Shown here piece by piece: positions 34,646 through 44,100 of a stretch of 64,000 nt of DNA. Made by a program: the position numbers and the translations under genes. Origin of the DNA: Butyricimonas synergistica DSM 23225 (lineage in GTDB: Bacteria > Bacteroidota > Bacteroidia > Bacteroidales > Marinifilaceae). Location: contig NZ_KB903359.1 in NCBI RefSeq assembly GCF_000379665.1, forward strand, positions 1,849,046-1,913,045. The letters run 5' to 3'. The notes beneath the pieces are model-generated. The model saw only the letters and a program-made list of their open reading frames with translations. It did not search any database and was not told where the DNA came from. Each line of letters begins with the position of its first letter. Positions within the stretch are counted from its first letter, which is position 1.

Positions 34646-35158
34646 TTACCCGTGATAAATACTCTTACCATGAGCTGCGGCAATAATAGCCGGATATTCA
34701 AATACATTCAACGTATAAAAAGCCTCCATCCCTAATTCCGGGAAAGCGATCAATTCCACGCTATTCGTCTGATTTTTCAATAATGCCGTCACGGGAGGCA
34801 TCACGGCATAAACCGAATTATAATGTTGCAATTCTTTCACCGTTCTCTCGCTAATTGCCCCCTTCCCTAAATGAAGTTTCACCCCAGCCTTTGATAAAAT
34901 AGGAATAGAACTTTCTATTTCCAACTTATTACTAGACGTTGGTCCCACTCCAGCCGGACTTACGGCCGTATGAAAAATCACACTTCCTTGCAAATTGATT
35001 TTAGTATCTTTTATTTGATCACGCTCTATTAAAGAAACTATTTTAGGAAGCACTGCGTCACGCCCGGTGTAAATGTAGCCGGTTATCTTTATCATATCAC
35101 CCACAGCCAGCAAACGAATTGTTTCATCTGATATCGGAGTATAAACGATTTGTACCAT
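34646..35158 (-). CDS. Class I fumarase/tartrate dehydratase beta-subunit-like protein
   Basis: A 170-residue swivelling C-terminal fumarase domain. It shows YTGRDAVLPK near 30-39, SVIFHTAVSPAGVGPTSSNK near 57-76 and GKGAISERTV near 97. The Met at 35158 is preferred to 35200, which would overlap the upstream gene. Together with the alpha subunit 12 bases downstream it should form one reversible hydratase. Substrate may be fumarate, mesaconate, tartrate or a related acid. Confidence 0.88.
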   Translation of the reverse strand: MVQIVYTPISDETIRLLAVGDMIKITGYIYTGRDAVLPKIVSLIERDQIKDTKINLQGSVIFHTAVSPAGVGPTSSNKLEIESSIPILSKAGVKLHLGKGAISERTVKELQHYNSVYAVMPPVTALLKNQTNSVELIAFPELGMEAFYTLNVFEYPAIIAAAHGKSIYHG

Positions 35159-35168
35159 ATCTGCCTCT

Positions 35169-36305
35169 TTATCTAAACAACAATGAATAACATGACTCAT
35201 CCTCTATAACTCCATAAGCCTGTGCTTTCATATATATTTTTTTAGCCCAACTACGATGAGGCTTTATCTCGTTCATCTTGTTGCAGTTCGCACTTTTCAC
35301 CACGCCTCCCGACACATTCAGTATCTGCTTAGCATCCTCATATTCCTCTCTAATTACAGCCTGCAAAGCATTCACGTATTTCAGATGAGACGGGTGGATA
35401 ATTGTTTTTCCGATAAATCCATTCGCTTTATCCAAAATTACCTCTCTCAGCAATCCGTCCACAGCTTCATTTATGATCTCCTCCCTCTTCAAAAGAGAAG
35501 TTTGAATATTGTGCTGCGGTATTTCCGTGAATTTCATGTTCTTGTTAGCTAAAAAGTATTCCCAAACAGGTCCGGATACCACATAGTCATTATCTCGACC
35601 AAACGTATTCAAAACATCCATCAAAATCTCTCGAACAGTAATCATATCATAGATCGTATAATCGATTCCTCTACGCACGCCAAAACATGACGAAAAATCC
35701 GTTGCTCCAACCCTGACATTCAGAATGCTATCCTTATTGGTGTCTATAATATCTTTTACACCTTTCAATTCATCATAACGGCTTTCCTTGAATGCTAATT
35801 CCCGACCTTCCAATATCGGCATACCATAAATCAATTCCCCATGCCTATTTCCGATAGCTTTCAACTGTTCGAAATATCCCACTCCGTTACTCGAGTTAAA
35901 CTTGGGAAAAACAAAACCGGCAAAAATCCTTAAATGTTCTTTTTGGATATGTTTAGAGAAACTTGCAAACTGCTCGGGAGTACGTACTCGGAAAAAAATC
36001 AACGGTACATCGTTTTCAGTTATGATCCCTTCATCAATTGCACTTAACAATTTCTCCAAAGTCAAAATAGCATTTTTTTCTGCTAAAGGAATATCTTCCT
36101 CTTTGATTGCATCTTCAAAACACATGACCATGGAAGTTAATCCCAACATCTCTTTATTAATGATGACTTTTGCAAAATCCTTTATGGCAGGCATATACAA
36201 AGTAGCTCCCAAGCAATATTGCAGAACTTCTTTCGGAGTATTTTTAGTAAATTCTATTGGTTTCTCAACAAATACAAAACCAGAATTGTATAAATGATGA
36301 CGCAT
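35169..36305 (-). CDS. HpcH/HpaI (CitE-like) TIM-barrel C-C lyase
   Basis: A 378-residue member of the citrate lyase beta/HpcH superfamily. Recognisable parts are LGATLYMPAI near residue 35, MCFEDAIKEED near 61, GFVFPKFNSSNG near 130, MPILEGRE near 160, VRVGATDFSSCFG near 197 and IGKTIIHPSH near 297. It resembles the longer C-C bond lyase branch known from biosynthetic operons with ATP-grasp partners. It could cleave or form a beta-hydroxy acid or its thioester. It lies between two ATP-grasp genes and the fumarase-like pair. Confidence 0.82.
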   Translation of the reverse strand: MRHHLYNSGFVFVEKPIEFTKNTPKEVLQYCLGATLYMPAIKDFAKVIINKEMLGLTSMVMCFEDAIKEEDIPLAEKNAILTLEKLLSAIDEGIITENDVPLIFFRVRTPEQFASFSKHIQKEHLRIFAGFVFPKFNSSNGVGYFEQLKAIGNRHGELIYGMPILEGRELAFKESRYDELKGVKDIIDTNKDSILNVRVGATDFSSCFGVRRGIDYTIYDMITVREILMDVLNTFGRDNDYVVSGPVWEYFLANKNMKFTEIPQHNIQTSLLKREEIINEAVDGLLREVILDKANGFIGKTIIHPSHLKYVNALQAVIREEYEDAKQILNVSGGVVKSANCNKMNEIKPHRSWAKKIYMKAQAYGVIEDESCYSLLFR

Positions 36306-36315
36306 ATAAAAATTA

Positions 36316-37572
36316 TTATAGGTTCTTTTCGATTACTGGCAAAGCCATGTCATACATACTTTTATATAGAAGAGAATTTTTGTGACAATCATGTATATCC
36401 AAAACATCCAAAACTTTATGCACCTTCTCAAAAAGCACATTCAATGTTTTGCCTTTTACTAGATAAATAGCAACTCTATTTCTATTCGCAACCACTCCGT
36501 CTATGAATCTTCCTTTTTCTAGAAAAATTTCAAAATCATCGATAGCCCCCTCCTCTTTCAATTCCTGTAATCCTACAACCTCTTCAAACACACCTTCCTT
36601 AGAAAAAAGAAAATTACTCATATAGAACTCTTGGGGCAAAGAATAAGTAATCGGAGTTTTTATGCCCAATATAGAATTCATTGCCGCTTCCAAATAATCG
36701 AATCCGGTAATCTCTTTTATCATTTTGTAGCTCCACCCACCACCAATCCTTACGCCAAACTCGATCACGTTAATCTCATTACCATTCATGATTACTTGCA
36801 TAAATAATGTATTGTTATTTATACCAAAAGCTTTGGAAATCCTTGTGGCAATATCATATAATAAATTACGCTCTGTTTCAGGCAAATTTATCTGAATAAG
36901 CGACCCCAACGGAGATGAGATTTCGCCTTCCACAAATTTCAACTTTTGACGGATCATAATTACATCGACAAGTCCATCCTGAATAAAACAGTCAATCTGA
37001 AATTCCTTGCCGGGAATAAATTCTTCAACAATCACATTATGACTCGGGCTTAGATTCAAGGCATCTTTTACTGCCATGCTTAATGCCTTATCATTTGTAA
37101 CTTTCTTCACTCCTTTTGAACCTGTCGTGTCGGAAGGTTTTACGACCAAAGGATAATTCAAATTCACGCTCCTCCCTTCCAATTCTTCATTCACATGAAT
37201 AAAGCAAGCCGTAGGAATGCAATTGTCCCGCATAATCCTTTTCATTCGCCCTTTATCGGTAATATTTAATGAAGTTTCATAACCATAAGGATAAGATACC
37301 CCTAACTTCTCTGCAACATAAGCCGCAGTGGTGATAGCTTGATCGTTGCAAACATTAACGATATATTCCGGCTTCACTTTTCTAGCGACTTCAAGTACTT
37401 TCTCTTTATCCAACGTACTTATTTGAATATGCTCATCCGCAACACTTTTTGCCGGAGGATTATCCAGATAATCTATCAAGACTATAAAATACCCCTTTAA
37501 TTTTAATTTATGAATCAAAGTCCGATGAGGAACGTTGCCACCAAGTACCAAAACTTTCTTCCTGCTATCCAT
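36316..37572 (-). CDS. ATP-grasp carboxylate-amine ligase-like protein, copy A
   Basis: A 418-residue ATP-grasp enzyme with the carbamoyl-phosphate-synthase-like order of domains: an N-terminal LVLGGNVPHRTLIHKLKLKG fold, the ATP lysine and loop LVVKPSDTTGSKGVKKV near residue 143-159, VEEFIPGKEFQIDCF near 193 and the metal site NVIEFGVRIGGGWSY near 270-284. Such stand-alone enzymes join an acid to an amine with ATP. It is similar to its neighbour at 37588-38796, with 15 bases between them. Substrates are unknown. Confidence 0.88.
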   Translation of the reverse strand: MDSRKKVLVLGGNVPHRTLIHKLKLKGYFIVLIDYLDNPPAKSVADEHIQISTLDKEKVLEVARKVKPEYIVNVCNDQAITTAAYVAEKLGVSYPYGYETSLNITDKGRMKRIMRDNCIPTACFIHVNEELEGRSVNLNYPLVVKPSDTTGSKGVKKVTNDKALSMAVKDALNLSPSHNVIVEEFIPGKEFQIDCFIQDGLVDVIMIRQKLKFVEGEISSPLGSLIQINLPETERNLLYDIATRISKAFGINNNTLFMQVIMNGNEINVIEFGVRIGGGWSYKMIKEITGFDYLEAAMNSILGIKTPITYSLPQEFYMSNFLFSKEGVFEEVVGLQELKEEGAIDDFEIFLEKGRFIDGVVANRNRVAIYLVKGKTLNVLFEKVHKVLDVLDIHDCHKNSLLYKSMYDMALPVIEKNL

Positions 37573-37587
37573 TCTAATTTGTTTATA

Positions 37588-38796
37588 CTATTGAATAATA
37601 ACTTTTAACCAATCACTCGTTTTATCCATCGTTTCCATTAATTGTTCCCGTGTATCGAATTTTAAAACTAAAGTTCCAATAGTATCATTTGCACCATTAA
37701 ATGCTTTTATCCCATCTCCTTTCTCGATCCATAAATCCAACTCGACAACCGAAGATTTTATTACCTCCGCAATCTCTATTCGTTCAAATCTACCCGGCTT
37801 ATCCCCATGTAATATAATTTCTGCCCAAAAACCGTTATACCGAGGCGAGGACATACTTTCTATAGTATCTCCAACAGCTGCTCTTACTGCATTTTTTATC
37901 AGATCCTCCCCCGTTGCATATTTAAGCATCTCCGATAACCTATTTCCTCCACCGCGAGGAGATAACTCCATGATATACGGCTTATTATCCTGACCCACTC
38001 GGGTTTCTATATTATAGACCGAAGTTCGCATTCCTAATAAAGTTAATAATCTCTGAATCTCATCTTTCAACACATCCTGATGTCCCTGCTCCATCGTGGC
38101 AGGCCAACTAAATGCAGATGGCGTATACGGATTCGCAGCACGATCATCAAACCTTTGATCTGAAAATGAAACAAATTTCAATTCTCCATTAACCGAGAAT
38201 CCGTCAGAATCTGAAGAATATCCTTTTTTATCTATAAACTCTTCAACAATAAAATTTCCCGATAAAGAGCAACTTAATGCTGATTCTACCGCTTCCCGTA
38301 ACTCCTTCGGGTTGTCAACTCTCGTCACCCCCTTGCTACCCGCAGAATCCGTGGGCTTGATAATAACCGGGAACGAAAAATAATCCATCTCCTCCAATAA
38401 AGACTCCAAATCCCGATATCCTTTGGAACGGGGAACATTAAAATGATTTTGTTGAAGAAAAGACCTGAATTTATCCTTATTTTGTAATATCTCAACTGAC
38501 TTAAACGGATTACCCGGTAACCCCATTTGCTCGGCAACATAAGCTGCCGTAACCACTCCCGGATCAACGGCAAATGACATAATTCCATCGATCTTCAGTA
38601 TCCGAGCTAATTGAAGAACGGCTTCCTTGTCAATAATACTCACGTTATGATACTCATCGGAATACGCATGCGCAATATTATCCGGTATATAATCACACGT
38701 GATGACGTAATATCCCTCTTCATGGGCAGCATTGATTACTGGTACAAGATAGCGTAACCCTCCAAGTAAAAGCAAACGTTTCGGTCTATTGGCCAT
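37588..38796 (-). CDS. ATP-grasp carboxylate-amine ligase-like protein, copy B
   Basis: A 402-residue ATP-grasp enzyme related to copy A. It has LLLLGGLRYLVPVINAAHEEG at the N-terminus, VIIKPTDSAGSKGVTRV near 147-163, IVEEFIDKKGYSSDSDGF near 194 and the metal-binding YIMELSPRGGGNRLSEML near 291-308. Two consecutive ligases of this type suggest two successive amide bonds, or two different amines. It probably arose by duplication with copy A. Confidence 0.88.
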   Translation of the reverse strand: MANRPKRLLLLGGLRYLVPVINAAHEEGYYVITCDYIPDNIAHAYSDEYHNVSIIDKEAVLQLARILKIDGIMSFAVDPGVVTAAYVAEQMGLPGNPFKSVEILQNKDKFRSFLQQNHFNVPRSKGYRDLESLLEEMDYFSFPVIIKPTDSAGSKGVTRVDNPKELREAVESALSCSLSGNFIVEEFIDKKGYSSDSDGFSVNGELKFVSFSDQRFDDRAANPYTPSAFSWPATMEQGHQDVLKDEIQRLLTLLGMRTSVYNIETRVGQDNKPYIMELSPRGGGNRLSEMLKYATGEDLIKNAVRAAVGDTIESMSSPRYNGFWAEIILHGDKPGRFERIEIAEVIKSSVVELDLWIEKGDGIKAFNGANDTIGTLVLKFDTREQLMETMDKTSDWLKVIIQ

Positions 38797-38803
38797 CGTT
38801 CTT

Positions 38804-39685
38804 TTATTTCGGAGAACAAATTGCTTCGGGATAATAGCTGTCTATAATCCTTTTTACTAGCATGACCTGTTTTGCCCGTTTCTTAGCATCAGACTCTGTC
38901 GTATCCCAGCTATGTGTCTGCGCAACCGATCCTCCCGTTTTTAAGTAGATAGGAGAAGCAATCCGAATCATTTCAGGTACTTCGTAATGACGAATAAAAC
39001 CACCTGAAGATTTAGGATTCTCGGTATGAATATCTATCGGAATATCTATAGCTTGTCTTATTGCCGACAACATCTGTAATTGTATATCACGCACAGGATT
39101 TACCGAATTAGCCCCTATACTTTCCAATAACTTTGCAGAACATGGATTCCCATGCCCGGCATGTGCTGACACTTTAAATTTACAATCAAATGGTAGCGCT
39201 CCTTCTTGTCTCATTCGGTTTAGCAGCCATAGGCATCCTTCATCATATACCAAAAATGAACGACATCCCAATCGACAAGCCCTTTTGACATCCTCGATAG
39301 CTCTCACGATTTGCTCCTGACCTCTCAAACGATATCCCATTCTTTGCCCTTCCTCGGTATGAACGGAGGCACTGGTATCGGTTGTTGCCCTTGGTCCTAT
39401 CGCTAATATTAATTCTACCTCCCAATGATTGGCATATTCAACCATTTTCTCTATCTCTTCATCCAGAAGGGACATGATCCCCTTGGTTTGAGTAATTCGA
39501 TGAATTTTTATTCCATACTTATCCAATTCTTCCAGTAAAGCCTTCATTACTCCCGGAGACTGAATTCCAGGCACCTCAAATCTATACTGTCCACCATCTT
39601 CAAAACGTTTTTCTGATGTAGGTAAACTATACGCATCTCCAGACGGCATACCTATCTTTGTCAAAAAATCTCTTGTTTCTTTCAT
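38804..39685 (-). CDS. TIM-barrel protein distantly like peptidase family U32
   Basis: A 293-residue protein I cannot assign firmly. It reads as a TIM barrel: IHRITQTKGIMSLLDEEIEK, ELILAIGPRATTDTSAS, SFLVYDEGCLWLLNRM, FKVSAHAGHGNPCSAKLL, IGANSVNPVRDIQLQMLSAI, IPIDIHTENPKSSGGF and YLKTGGSVAQTH. The order and GANSVNPV segment recall U32-related barrels, but the U32 cysteine signature is absent. Its place between PrpD-like and ATP-grasp genes suggests a metabolic, not proteolytic, role. Confidence 0.6.
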   Translation of the reverse strand: MKETRDFLTKIGMPSGDAYSLPTSEKRFEDGGQYRFEVPGIQSPGVMKALLEELDKYGIKIHRITQTKGIMSLLDEEIEKMVEYANHWEVELILAIGPRATTDTSASVHTEEGQRMGYRLRGQEQIVRAIEDVKRACRLGCRSFLVYDEGCLWLLNRMRQEGALPFDCKFKVSAHAGHGNPCSAKLLESIGANSVNPVRDIQLQMLSAIRQAIDIPIDIHTENPKSSGGFIRHYEVPEMIRIASPIYLKTGGSVAQTHSWDTTESDAKKRAKQVMLVKRIIDSYYPEAICSPK

Positions 39686-39696
39686 GTTGATATTTT

Positions 39697-41034
39697 TTAC
39701 AAATTTTCCACGAGAGTCGCAAACTCCATCTCTATTTTAAAAACTGACTCTATAACTCTTTCTGTATCGACAGATGCTTTTGCCAATGCTATAAACTTTG
39801 ATTTTATCTCCTCTTCTGTCATCGGATTTTCAGGTTCTCCCAGAGGATATTCGACCGTTCGTTCATATTTGCTCCCATTATCCAAGACAATCACGACCCT
39901 GGCGGATCGCCTCTCAGATGAAACCCGTGTTAACTCCGGATCCTCAAGTACAGTTATTTTGTCCATAAGGCTAATAACTTCCTTGTCGTTTATCCATTTT
40001 TCCTGGAATTCCTCAGTTCCACACTTTTTTCTTAAAACAGATATAGCCAGGCAAAAGGGGATACTCAACTTGGCAGAACTAGTATTTTTTATCTCTTTGT
40101 GTTCATGTCCTTTCACTGCCAACTGATATGTATAAACCAATATTTCTTTTATACAATCCGAATTCAAATGTTCTTCCACTGCTATTTGAATTCCTCCTTC
40201 TACAATGGGATGGCAATGCCTGCAAGACACGTATGGCTTTAAATATATTTTATGTATTAAATATTCATCTTCCACAGCCAATAGTTTATCCTCATCACAA
40301 TAACGATCAGACATAACAGCCAAAAAACCTCTCTTTCCGCCCAAGGCATCATCGGGTGCAGCCAATCCTGATTTCCCAATATAAGCAGCCATCAATCCAT
40401 TAGCAGCCGCCATTCCAGCATTAAAACCTTTCAACTCGGAGGCATCTTCTTGAATTTCCAATACCCCGGAAGAATTTGTAACAGCTACTGATAAAACTCT
40501 TTTTAGCTCTTTCTTATCACAACCTAAAGCTACCGCAACCCCAATCGCGGCACCGATACATCCACAAGTGGCAGTCGTGTGATATCCTTTTTTCTTATGA
40601 TATGGTTGAATGGAACGAGATAATCTTATTGCCGCCTCATACCCAAAAATGATCCCTTTCAATAAATATTTTCCTGAAATAGAAGCATTCTCTGAGGCAG
40701 CAAAAACAGCAGGGATAATCGGTGCTGCCAAATGTATCATCCCGAAACGGCAACCATCATCAAATTCAGTCGCATGTGCAGCCATCCCATTCAACAATGC
40801 AGCATGATAAGGCATGTATTTATGAGGCATTCCCATAACCGTAGCCCAATCTCTTCCATCTTGGAAATTATATAAATATGCTTCCATGTGTTTACGAAGC
40901 ATACCAGAGCCATAAATAGCCGTTCCTAAATAATCCAACAAGACATATTTTGTATGTTTATATGTTCTTGCATCTATATCTTGCCTCGACAGACGATACA
41001 AGATATCAATAAAACGATCTGTTATATTTTCCAT
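39697..41034 (-). CDS. MmgE/PrpD family protein
   Basis: A 445-residue member of the family that includes 2-methylcitrate dehydratase, cis-aconitate decarboxylase and iminodisuccinate epimerase. It shows GSGMLRKHMEAYLYN early, NGMAAHATEFDDGCRFG near 89-105, the HTTATCGCIGAAIG helix near 149 and CRHCHPIVEGGIQIAVEEH near 266. It should act on a small tri- or dicarboxylic acid. The start overlaps the 2-hydroxyacid dehydrogenase gene by 13 bases, so the two probably work together. Confidence 0.88.
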   Translation of the reverse strand: MENITDRFIDILYRLSRQDIDARTYKHTKYVLLDYLGTAIYGSGMLRKHMEAYLYNFQDGRDWATVMGMPHKYMPYHAALLNGMAAHATEFDDGCRFGMIHLAAPIIPAVFAASENASISGKYLLKGIIFGYEAAIRLSRSIQPYHKKKGYHTTATCGCIGAAIGVAVALGCDKKELKRVLSVAVTNSSGVLEIQEDASELKGFNAGMAAANGLMAAYIGKSGLAAPDDALGGKRGFLAVMSDRYCDEDKLLAVEDEYLIHKIYLKPYVSCRHCHPIVEGGIQIAVEEHLNSDCIKEILVYTYQLAVKGHEHKEIKNTSSAKLSIPFCLAISVLRKKCGTEEFQEKWINDKEVISLMDKITVLEDPELTRVSSERRSARVVIVLDNGSKYERTVEYPLGEPENPMTEEEIKSKFIALAKASVDTERVIESVFKIEMEFATLVENL

Positions 41035-41993
41035 CTATGTTCCTCAATTTCCTCCAATCTTCCTTGCTCGAAAAGTGAAATATTATTCATAGCTTCTCTT
41101 ATCATACTTGTATAGGAATCACGAGTAATTCCCCCGATATGAGGCGTAACCAGAACATTATCCAGTTTTAAAAGAACATTACCCGAATTCAAAGGTTCCT
41201 GTTCAAACACATCCAATCCGGCACCAGAAATTGTACCGGAAACCAATGCCGCATATAGTGCTTTCTCATCTATTAGTTTACCTCTTGCGGTATTGATTAT
41301 AAAAGCGGTATCTTTCATTGCCAGAAACTCTTCTGCTGAAAATAAATGAGTCGTTTCCTCGGTTAGCGCACAATGTAAAGAAATAATATCCATAGAACTT
41401 ACTAATGAATTAAATGGCAAATACCTCAAACCCATTGCTTTTTCCTCGTCAACAGACAAACGATTTATATCATAATAATAAATATTTGCTCCAAATACCC
41501 TTAAAATTTGTGCGCATTTACGCCCTATACTCCCAAGCCCGACAAGTCCGACATCACGCCCTTTTATTTCTCTATTCTTTATTCCATTTGCCTGTTTCAC
41601 CCAGATGCCATCCTTTAGTTCTTTATTAATATCCACCAGACGTTTCAGCATAGCTAAAATCAATAGAACAGTATGTTCTGCCACACTATCGGAGTTCACC
41701 CCCTTGTTTACATATAATGGAATTCTTTTTTCCTGAAGCTTTCTAATATCAATACTATCCAAGCCAACACCTGTACGCTGTATCATTTTCAATTTTCGAG
41801 CGTTCTCGATCACTCCCGCATCAATTGTTAATCGCCCGCTTGCCAAGATATAATCGGCCCATGGAACTTTGTCAAGCAATTCTTCACGAGTTCCTTCGGA
41901 AAGAAATAACACGTCAAAACCTTGCGGAATTACACTTTGTATGATCTCCAGTGGTTGTTTATCAACCATATTTGAAATTAAAATTACAGGCAC
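41022..41993 (-). CDS. D-isomer-specific 2-hydroxyacid dehydrogenase
   Basis: A 323-residue NAD-dependent dehydrogenase. It shows the nucleotide loop GLVGLGSIGRKCAQ near 151-164, IINTARGKLIDEKAL with the substrate arginine near 235, the glutamate in DVFEQEPL near 264 and the catalytic histidine in TPHIGG near 284. It would oxidise or reduce a 2-hydroxy/2-keto acid linked to the operon's acid pathway. The start overlaps the CapA gene by 10 bases; Met9 is possible. Confidence 0.9.
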   Translation of the reverse strand: MPVILISNMVDKQPLEIIQSVIPQGFDVLFLSEGTREELLDKVPWADYILASGRLTIDAGVIENARKLKMIQRTGVGLDSIDIRKLQEKRIPLYVNKGVNSDSVAEHTVLLILAMLKRLVDINKELKDGIWVKQANGIKNREIKGRDVGLVGLGSIGRKCAQILRVFGANIYYYDINRLSVDEEKAMGLRYLPFNSLVSSMDIISLHCALTEETTHLFSAEEFLAMKDTAFIINTARGKLIDEKALYAALVSGTISGAGLDVFEQEPLNSGNVLLKLDNVLVTPHIGGITRDSYTSMIREAMNNISLFEQGRLEEIEEHRWKI

Positions 41994-43234
41994 AATTTTT
42001 CTTCTTTATTTGTTAATAAACAAAAATCATATTCCCTTTCGACTGGCAGTTCTTGTAATTCTTTGTTGATAAAACGGGAAATTACAGCTAAATTATCTTG
42101 TTGCAAAATACGTTTTTGTTCCTCATCTGGCTCACTTTGAAATAGATCATACACCAACTTTACAACACACCCGTTATCCTCGGCACGCACAGATTTCGTC
42201 ACAAAGAATGTTACTTTCCCAAGGCATTTATTGATCTTGTCCAAGTAGATATTTAGAACCACAGAATAATCAGCATACACACCATCCACGTAATATCCGT
42301 CCCTTGGAGTAAAGCAAAAATTACCAAGAGAATAGACACCCAATGTCTGATTGTCATACCATTCTGCCGGTAATACACAGTGGGTATGATTTCCGATAAC
42401 AATATTTACTCCCGCATCTAAAGCTGTCTGCATTAAATATTTCGTGTACTCTCCCGGACCTTCCCTGAAATTAAATTGCCCGCCTCCATGCATACATAAG
42501 ACAACAATATCTGATAATTCTTTCGCCTTAGAAATTTTAGACCTTAATCTTTTCACGTAAAATTGGTTATCAGAATTCGTGATTTCCGTTGAAGGGACAT
42601 TATCCAATACGATTTTGGATCTTTTCACGTCTTTAGAGGAAAATAATTTTCTTTTGATTTTCCTAATGCATTTTTTGATAAAAGATATCTTCTGAACTAC
42701 CAGCCGATCTTGCCTTCTGAATAAATCTACAAGATAGATATCCTCTCCCTCCAAAAAATGTTTATTAGATCGCGAATTTGTTCCATAAGTGTATGATAGA
42801 AATGACACTTTCAGACCATCGAAATCTTTTATTAAAATATGTTCGCTATCTTCCCGGGTCAAATAAGTACCGATATGCTCAAGTCCAAATTCATCCAAGA
42901 CCTTTATTGTTCTTTTGAGTCCTATTATTCCCCTGTCCAAACAATGATTGTTTGATGTAGTAACCATATTGATCCCAACTTTTTTCAGAGCTTCAGCAAA
43001 AGAATCCGGCGTATTAAAATTTATCGCACTTTCAGAATAACCTAATTCTTTACCAGCCAATGGCGTCTCTAAACTGCCACAAACATAATCCGCCTGAATA
43101 AACAAATCACGAATACCGGCAAATATCGAATCATAAACATAACAATCTTCTCCTATTCTTGATACTTTATTTTGCATCTCAGAACAAAGAATATCTCCAG
43201 TAAAAGTCAAACAAACTTGTTGTTGTCTATCCAT
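41984..43234 (-). CDS. CapA family (PGA_cap) protein, locus 1
   Basis: A 416-residue CapA-like protein, longer than the locus 2 copy. Motifs are FTGDILCSE at 11-19, TSNNHCLDRG near 95-104, CMHGGGQFNFREGPGEYT near 245-262 in place of the usual HWG, and NIVIGNHTHCVLPAEWY near 274-290. A lysine/arginine-rich insert near 185-215 is unusual. CapA is needed for poly-gamma-glutamate display in Bacillus. With four ATP-grasp genes in the same operon this hints at amide chemistry, but no function is shown. Confidence 0.83.
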   Translation of the reverse strand: MDRQQQVCLTFTGDILCSEMQNKVSRIGEDCYVYDSIFAGIRDLFIQADYVCGSLETPLAGKELGYSESAINFNTPDSFAEALKKVGINMVTTSNNHCLDRGIIGLKRTIKVLDEFGLEHIGTYLTREDSEHILIKDFDGLKVSFLSYTYGTNSRSNKHFLEGEDIYLVDLFRRQDRLVVQKISFIKKCIRKIKRKLFSSKDVKRSKIVLDNVPSTEITNSDNQFYVKRLRSKISKAKELSDIVVLCMHGGGQFNFREGPGEYTKYLMQTALDAGVNIVIGNHTHCVLPAEWYDNQTLGVYSLGNFCFTPRDGYYVDGVYADYSVVLNIYLDKINKCLGKVTFFVTKSVRAEDNGCVVKLVYDLFQSEPDEEQKRILQQDNLAVISRFINKELQELPVEREYDFCLLTNKEEKLCL

Positions 43235-43236
43235 GA

Positions 43237-44100
43237 TTATAGATATGCCAAAGTTTTTCTCGGATCACTACCAAAAAATCTATCCTGATTTAAAGAATAT
43301 ATTTTAGTCATCTCTTCCTCGGATAACTCAAAATCGAAAATATGTATATTTTGTACTAACCTTTCGGGATTTTTTGACCGAGGAATGGTGACACAACCTT
43401 GCTGAATAATCCAACGCAAAATAACTTGCGCAACCGATCTATTATGATATCTGGCAATATCCAATAATACGGGATGACACATCAACTCTGCTGCAGAAGC
43501 TCCCCTAGCAAAAGGAGAATGTGCTTCTATTTGAATTTCATTTTCGTTGCAATATTTAACCAAATCAAATCGATTATTTAATGGATGCATCTCGATCTGA
43601 TTTACCATTGGGATTACATCCGATATCGTTTTCAATTTTTCTAAATGTGGTTCTAAAAAAGAAGAAACTCCAATAGCGCGGATATACCCTTCTTCATACA
43701 GTTTAATCATCTCCTCCCACATATATAAATAATACTTGGGATTAGGCCAATGAATCAAATACAAATCAATATAATCAGTTTTCAATCTGCGTAAAGTACT
43801 TTCAAAACATGTCTTCACGGATTTTACCTGCTCTCCTTTCAGATTATTATCAACTAATTGTTTCCATTCTAATTTTGAGGTAATGAAAATATCCTTTCTC
43901 TCGATTCCCAGAAATTTTAATGACCAGGCCAAAGAAGATTCATTTTTGTACAACCAGGCTGTGTCAAAATTACGATACCCCGCACGATAAGCATGCTTTA
44001 CACTTTTGTACATTTTTATCCCACTTAAGGTATGCGTTCCTAATCCGATTATAGGCATTTCAACCCCATTATTCAAAATAACCGTATTACAATCCATCAT
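43237..44100 (-). CDS. Aldo/keto reductase
   Basis: A 287-residue AKR with the full catalytic tetrad: Asp46 and Tyr51 in FDTAWLYKNE, Lys76 in ITSKLEW and His117 in YLIHWPN. The C-terminal cofactor site TIPRSKNPERL is present near 245-255. It would reduce a carbonyl with NADPH in the cytoplasm. It overlaps the ATP-grasp gene upstream by 4 bases and precedes the CapA gene by 2. Substrate may be part of the substituent pathway. Confidence 0.88.
   Translation of the reverse strand: MMDCNTVILNNGVEMPIIGLGTHTLSGIKMYKSVKHAYRAGYRNFDTAWLYKNESSLAWSLKFLGIERKDIFITSKLEWKQLVDNNLKGEQVKSVKTCFESTLRRLKTDYIDLYLIHWPNPKYYLYMWEEMIKLYEEGYIRAIGVSSFLEPHLEKLKTISDVIPMVNQIEMHPLNNRFDLVKYCNENEIQIEAHSPFARGASAAELMCHPVLLDIARYHNRSVAQVILRWIIQQGCVTIPRSKNPERLVQNIHIFDFELSEEEMTKIYSLNQDRFFGSDPRKTLAYL

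Noticed and set aside
38325..38588. 87-codon minus-strand frame inside an ATP-grasp gene
   Set aside because: It lies wholly within the ATP-grasp copy B gene in another frame and has no domain or start context.
38804..39685. Peptidase U32 (collagenase-type) assignment
   Set aside because: The barrel resembles U32-related proteins but lacks the cysteine signature, so a protease call is not supported; it was kept as an unassigned TIM barrel.
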